Shown in pieces: positions 7,651-11,491 of a DNA stretch of 11,491 bases. The translations under genes and the position numbers were made by a program. Below the pieces are notes generated by a model that saw nothing but the letters and a program-made list of their open reading frames with translations, was not told the origin of the DNA and ran no database searches. This stretch comes from GWF2-38-69 sp037127655 (GTDB lineage: Bacteria > Verrucomicrobiota > Lentisphaeria > Victivallales > GWF2-38-69), in NCBI GenBank assembly GCA_037127655.1, contig JBAXXY010000093.1:1-11491 (forward strand), read 5' to 3'. Position 1 is the first letter of the stretch; each line of letters opens with the position of its first letter.

Positions 7651-8301
7651 TTAAGGGGTTTTCACGCTGCTAAAATCAATATCAGGGTATAATTTCTTCG
7701 CGCAGTCAATGCACATACTGTGGCTGAATTCAGCATCAGAGTGTTTGCTTATATATGTCTCGACCTGGCTCCAGTATCCTTTATCATCCCTTATTTTCTT
7801 ACAGCATGAGCAAATCGGCAATATCCCTTTGAGTGTCTTTATATTTTCCATAGCATCATTTAGCTCGTTGATGAGTTTCTCTTTTTCAGCTAACAATATC
7901 TTTAATGACTCTTGGGCGCGTTTAAGTTTTATATGGACTTTTACTCTGGCAGTAAGTATGTCTCTTTGAAATGGTTTGCTTATAAAATCCACACCGCCTG
8001 CTTTAAACCCATTAAGTTGGCTTATGTCATCGTTAAGAGCCGTAATAAAAATAACAGGGACATTCTTGTGAACTTTGTCTTTACTGATAAGAGAGCATAT
8101 ATCAAAGCCGTCCATATCAGGCATCATCACATCCAGCATTATAAGGTCAATATTGGGATGTTTCTCAAGCTGAGTCAGGCACTCTTTATAATCATTTGCC
8201 TGAATGACTTCATAACCCTGAGTGACTAATATTGCCTCAGCTAGTTTTATGCATTTAATATCATCATCCACTACTAGAATTAATGGTTTAAAATTTTGCA
8301 T
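7651..8301 (-). CDS. Receiver-domain protein with cysteine-rich C-terminal module
   Basis: Response regulator of 216 residues without a DNA-binding or known enzymatic domain. The receiver (about 6-125) has D12/D13, phospho-acceptor D57 in MLDVMMPDMDG, T87 and K109, the same positions as in the HD-GYP regulator. A coiled-coil-like linker (about 126-158) leads to a module starting LPICSCCKKIRDDKGYW, with C164, C167, H194, C197 and C200 arranged as CxxC...HxxCxxC, which suggests a metal-binding ribbon. From memory, this module ends many receiver and PAS proteins of environmental bacteria; its function is not established. The reading frame stays open to 8409, but that would overlap the previous gene. 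The ATG at 8299-8301 starts right before the receiver and has AAGGGA six bases upstream, so I chose it. It lies 22 bases after the single-domain receiver gene. Confidence 0.9.
   Translation of the reverse strand: MQNFKPLILVVDDDIKCIKLAEAILVTQGYEVIQANDYKECLTQLEKHPNIDLIMLDVMMPDMDGFDICSLISKDKVHKNVPVIFITALNDDISQLNGFKAGGVDFISKPFQRDILTARVKVHIKLKRAQESLKILLAEKEKLINELNDAMENIKTLKGILPICSCCKKIRDDKGYWSQVETYISKHSDAEFSHSMCIDCAKKLYPDIDFSSVKTP
8106..8133. repeat. 28-base direct repeat, copy 2 (inside receiver/cysteine-rich gene)
   Basis: Identical to 7440-7467 and encodes the same DVMMPDMDG phosphorylation-site region on the minus strand. The flanking bases are similar but not identical. Confidence 0.8.
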
Positions 8302-8307
8302 TGGGAT

Positions 8308-8313
8308 TCCCTT
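8308..8313 (-). promoter_or_regulatory. Ribosome binding site deciding the start at 8301
   Basis: AAGGGA on the minus strand, six bases before the ATG at 8299-8301. It supports the short 216-residue form over a 252-residue form that would overlap the upstream gene by 86 bases. Confidence 0.65.
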
Positions 8314-8323
8314 AGTAAAGGTT

Positions 8324-8692
8324 TTAATTATTATGGGCAAAGATTTTTTTGATTGTTGAAACAAAGCTCCTTGTGTCAATTGGTTTGTAAATAACATCGT
8401 CAAATCCAAATGATATTAGTTCTTTGTCTATATTGCTGGTGGCTGTAAAAGCCACAATTTTGATATTGTTATACTGCTCTTGGCTTCTTATCCTTCTATA
8501 AACTTCAAAACCATCAATATCAGGAAGCGTTAAGTCAAGAAGTATCAAATGGGGGAGCTCTTTTTGCAGAGCTGATATCCCATCTTCTGCGTTAAAGGCT
8601 TTGATTACACTATACCCATGATGTTCCAACAGGTCTGAAGCAAGCTTCATATTTAAAATTTTATCGTCAATTATCAGTATCTTTTCCTTCAT
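8324..8692 (-). CDS. Single-domain response regulator (CheY/DivK-like receiver)
   Basis: A 122-residue stand-alone receiver domain. Acidic pocket D9/D10, phospho-acceptor D53 in LLDLTLPDIDG, T83 and K103 are all present, with the KP dipeptide at 103-104. There is no output domain, so it would act by binding a partner or as a phosphate shuttle, as DivK or Spo0F do. It resembles receivers found at the ends of hybrid kinases and may be a detached receiver for the kinase encoded just upstream, whose C-terminus has none. It starts 17 bases after the kinase stop with a good ribosome binding site (GAGG, six bases before the ATG). It is clearly more distant in sequence from the two downstream receivers than they are from each other. 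Confidence 0.93.
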   Translation of the reverse strand: MKEKILIIDDKILNMKLASDLLEHHGYSVIKAFNAEDGISALQKELPHLILLDLTLPDIDGFEVYRRIRSQEQYNNIKIVAFTATSNIDKELISFGFDDVIYKPIDTRSFVSTIKKIFAHNN

Positions 8693-8709
8693 ATATGCCT
8701 CATGAGTAT

Positions 8710-11491
8710 CTAAGTTGTTAGTTCCTCTTTGTTCTCAACTCTTTCTCTGAACATGGGAATGGACATAAAGAATGTAGAGCCTTTGTCTTTGCCTTTGCTT
8801 TCAAACCACATTCTTCCGTTATGAAGTCCGATAAAACCTTTGCTCAATGCCAGACCAAGCCCCGATCCTTCGTATTTTCTTGAAAGAGCGCTGTCTATTT
8901 GCTGGAAAGAAGTGAAGATTTTTTCCTTATCTTTTTCTTCAATGCCTATACCAGTGTCTCTTACAAATATCACCATGTTCTTATCCTCGGCGTATGCTCC
9001 GATAGTTATTTCTCCGCCGTCAGGAGTAAATTTCACAGCGTTAGACAGCAGATTAAATAGCGACTGCTTAAGCTTCTTTTCATCCGCCTGGATTTCAAAA
9101 AGATCGTCGACTGCTTCAATTCTTAGCTTAAGTTTCTTCCTGAAACATGCTTCTTTGACTATAAATGTGCTGTTCCTAAGAAAAGTTGAAATGTTTACAT
9201 TTGAAATATTGAGCTCCATTTTTCCGGCTTCTACTTTCGATATGTCGAGAATTTCGTTTATCAGATCAAGAAGATGTTTGCCACTGCTTAACACATCGCC
9301 TAAATACTCTTTTTGTTTGGTGTTAACAGGACCGAATAGTTCATCGTACAGCAACTCTGAAAAGCCTATTATTGAATTTAATGGAGTCCTTAGCTCATGG
9401 CTCATTCTTGCTATGAAATCACTTTTTGCCTTGTTTGCATTATCAGCTATTTCTTTCTCTATCTTAATTTCTTTATATAGTTGGACAATTGCCTCCTCTG
9501 CTTTTTTGCTTTCAGTAATATCCCAGTTTGTGCCTATCATTCGCAGTGGCTCGCCTAAAGCGTTTCGTTCAACTTTAGCAAGAGCACGGATAATTCGGAT
9601 GGTGCTATCAGGCCAGAGAACGCGGAATTCGGTATTAAATTCCTTTTCGCCTTTTATTGCCATCTGAATTTCAGCACCTCCACGAATTTTGTCGTCTGGA
9701 TGAAGTCCTGATTGCCATGCCTCGTAAGCTCCCGAGAACTGCTCCTTTTTGATTCCATAGAGGGCGAACATTCGATCGTCCCAAACGAGATTGTTATTAA
9801 CAATATCGTAGTCCCATGTGCCCACCCCACCAGCTTGCGTAGCCAAGGATAACCGCTCGGTAATAACAGCCAGCGCCACCTCCGCTTTCCTGCGTTCGGT
9901 GATGTCTATCATTGCTGTAAGCAAGTATTGATCTTTGCCAATATAAATCGGATCAGCAGAAAGTAACCCTGCTATTTCTCCGCCGTCTTTTTTATTTACC
10001 TCTATTTCAAGGTTTTTAACTTTTATATTCTGTTTGATTTTGTCAACGATTTTATTTCGTTCTGCTGGATCACCAATAATCTTTAATTCAGTAGAAGTTC
10101 TGCCGATCACTTCTTTGCGGGAATAACCCAATACATTAAGAAATGTATCATTGACATCGACATACCTGCCTTCATCTAGAGTAGATATAGCCATCAACGC
10201 GGCATTTGTTTGAAAAGCCTTCGAAAACTTTTCTTCAGATAATACAATTCTGGACACATCCTTGCTTACTCCGAAAAGTGCCGCTCGACCATCCCATACA
10301 CCGCGCGTTACTCTGGTTTCTACAGGGATTTGTATCCCTGATTTTGAAATAAGCGGCACAGGACAGAAATTAGCTTTGCCTGAAAGCATTTCAAAAACTG
10401 TACGACCAGCTTCCTCACGGCGTTCTGGAGGATGAGCCATGAGGACAGATTTTCCTAGAAGCTCTTCTTGAGAATATTCCAGGCGTTGTAAGACTGTTTC
10501 ATTTGTATGGATAATATTACCCTGTTCATCAAGTACGAAAAGAAATTCATCTATCGAGTTAAAAAATGAATTGTAATTTTTGCGGGTTTGTTCTAATAGG
10601 TTTTCTGCATTCTTGCGATCGGTGATGTCTCTGTTGCTTACACGCCGACCAGCATCGCTACCCTTACTATCATATACAGGCATACATGTATGCCCGATAT
10701 AAGCAATTGTGCCGTTTTTCTTAACAATTCTATAATCCAACTCATAATTTTTATGTGCATGTTCTTTTGAGTGTATTTTCTCAACATAGTCTTCAATTAA
10801 CTTTCTATCTTCAGGATGTATGATTTTTCCCAGTAGCGATTTATCCGATAAAAACTCATCAGTTTTATAGCCAGTGATTCTTTCACATGATGGAGACATA
10901 TAAAGAAGCTGATGATCCGTTCCTTCCCAATATTCCCAATCATAAGTATAATCAGCGACTGTACGGAATTTCTCTTTGCTTATCATCAAATCATTAGTCC
11001 GGTCCAACACACGCTGTTCCAGTTTATCATTCGCCTCCTGAAGCGCCTTCTCCGCATTCCTGCGCTCAGTGATGTCTCTAACTATACCTACGGAATGCCA
11101 TGATTTCCTGATTTCTACTGAAGAGAGAGAAAGCTCTATGGGAAACTCTTCGCCGTTTTTGCGTATTCCTTCAAGCTCGAGGGTCTTTCCGATAGCCATT
11201 CCTTGCCCGGTATGCTGAAAGTGTGAAAAGGCCTTCGATTGTTCTCCATGGTAGCGCTTTGGAGCAAGGAGTTGATGGAGGTTTTTGCCTATTGCTTCAT
11301 TTTTAGAGTAACCGAATATCTTTTCAGCGGCCAAGTTCCAGAATGTTATAAGCCCCTTGTCATCCATCATTATAATGGCATCCTGAGCGGCAAGGGCTAT
11401 AGCTTTGGCTTGCTCTTCACTCTCCCTTAGCAAATGCGCCGCCTTCTTGCGCTCGGTGATATCAATCGCAGTCAGAAAGCATTGTTCAGCA
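8710..11491 (-). CDS. Multi-PAS sensor histidine kinase, N-terminus beyond the window
   Basis: Sensor kinase whose 5' end is cut off by the right edge. The frame is open to the last base, and the first visible residues (AEQCFLTAIDITERKKA) are the end of a PAS/PAC domain. Then follow PAS domains at about 11410-11040, 10975-10600, 10580-10250, 10235-9895 and 9870-9500, most ending in DITxRK/R or similar. A helical linker leads to the HisKA domain with SHELRTPLN (phospho-acceptor His at 9397-9399). The ATPase domain has NLLSNAVKFTP, RDTGIGI, FTSFQQID and GSGLGLAL, so the catalytic core is complete. No membrane segment or C-terminal receiver is visible. At least 926 residues are in view. A TTG at 11431-11433 could be read as a start but lies inside the PAS-PAS linker. 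The kinase likely phosphorylates the receivers downstream; its ligands are unknown. Confidence 0.95.
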   Translation of the reverse strand, partial: AEQCFLTAIDITERKKAAHLLRESEEQAKAIALAAQDAIIMMDDKGLITFWNLAAEKIFGYSKNEAIGKNLHQLLAPKRYHGEQSKAFSHFQHTGQGMAIGKTLELEGIRKNGEEFPIELSLSSVEIRKSWHSVGIVRDITERRNAEKALQEANDKLEQRVLDRTNDLMISKEKFRTVADYTYDWEYWEGTDHQLLYMSPSCERITGYKTDEFLSDKSLLGKIIHPEDRKLIEDYVEKIHSKEHAHKNYELDYRIVKKNGTIAYIGHTCMPVYDSKGSDAGRRVSNRDITDRKNAENLLEQTRKNYNSFFNSIDEFLFVLDEQGNIIHTNETVLQRLEYSQEELLGKSVLMAHPPERREEAGRTVFEMLSGKANFCPVPLISKSGIQIPVETRVTRGVWDGRAALFGVSKDVSRIVLSEEKFSKAFQTNAALMAISTLDEGRYVDVNDTFLNVLGYSRKEVIGRTSTELKIIGDPAERNKIVDKIKQNIKVKNLEIEVNKKDGGEIAGLLSADPIYIGKDQYLLTAMIDITERRKAEVALAVITERLSLATQAGGVGTWDYDIVNNNLVWDDRMFALYGIKKEQFSGAYEAWQSGLHPDDKIRGGAEIQMAIKGEKEFNTEFRVLWPDSTIRIIRALAKVERNALGEPLRMIGTNWDITESKKAEEAIVQLYKEIKIEKEIADNANKAKSDFIARMSHELRTPLNSIIGFSELLYDELFGPVNTKQKEYLGDVLSSGKHLLDLINEILDISKVEAGKMELNISNVNISTFLRNSTFIVKEACFRKKLKLRIEAVDDLFEIQADEKKLKQSLFNLLSNAVKFTPDGGEITIGAYAEDKNMVIFVRDTGIGIEEKDKEKIFTSFQQIDSALSRKYEGSGLGLALSKGFIGLHNGRMWFESKGKDKGSTFFMSIPMFRERVENKEELTT
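9886..11463 (-). repeat. Recurrent PAC-end/linker sequence in the kinase gene
   Basis: Near-identical stretches of about 20 bases, built around GCGNTCNGTGATNTC on the plus strand, recur at about 11444-11463, 11056-11076, 10608-10630 and 9886-9907. A weaker copy lies at about 9504-9523, just outside this span. Each encodes the DITERR/K end of a PAS/PAC module. The intervals are roughly 390, 445 and 725 bases; the last spans two PAS domains, the first of which ends without this motif. The pattern fits PAS expansion by duplication or recombination between these linkers. Confidence 0.6.

Noticed and set aside
8302..8409. N-terminal extension giving a 252-residue form of the receiver/cysteine-rich protein
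   Set aside because: It overlaps the upstream receiver gene by 86 bases, adds residues with no domain character, and lacks the good ribosome binding site seen before 8301.
8840..9667. 275-codon plus-strand open frame antisense to the kinase catalytic core
   Set aside because: It covers the HisKA/ATPase motifs and its translation is Ser/Leu/Phe-rich without a domain, as expected for a shadow frame of a conserved gene.

Overview
The window looks like chromosomal DNA from a low-to-moderate G+C (about 40% by eye) bacterium, probably Gram-negative. The evidence is a multi-PAS sensor kinase, an HD-GYP response regulator, a receiver protein with a CxxC...CxxC tail, and a small Sec-exported protein. 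Receiver/HD-GYP/multi-PAS clusters of this kind are common in Deltaproteobacteria and in uncultured lineages. Nothing here fixes the phylum. There is no tRNA, rRNA, CRISPR array, transposase or phage gene. No gene-free stretch exceeds about 160 bases.

Left part (1-3231): two minus-strand genes of amino-acid metabolism, hisD (histidinol dehydrogenase, complete active site) and an APC-superfamily amino acid permease. The 104-base gap between them holds two hairpins. One has a T-run that would terminate plus-strand, not gene-sense, transcription.

Middle (3232-6467): three plus-strand genes. The first encodes a secreted, tyrosine-rich protein that I do not recognise. Next comes an acetolactate synthase of the catabolic AlsS/BudB type. 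Three bases after it is a 272-residue protein that I do not recognise by motif. That third gene sits where acetolactate decarboxylase (alsD/budA) normally lies. It shows a weak hand-made alignment to that fold but lacks the zinc-binding histidines. This is the most interesting part of the window.

Right part (6468-11491): a four-gene minus-strand signalling operon, transcribed from beyond the right edge. It starts with a sensor histidine kinase carrying at least five PAS domains plus the end of a sixth. The kinase runs off the right end of the window. It is followed at gaps of 17, 22 and 15 bases by a single-domain receiver, a receiver with a cysteine-rich tail, and a receiver/HD-GYP cyclic-di-GMP phosphodiesterase. 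The likely logic is one multi-input kinase feeding three receivers, with cyclic-di-GMP breakdown as one output. The signalling operon and the acetolactate operon converge across a 58-base gap.
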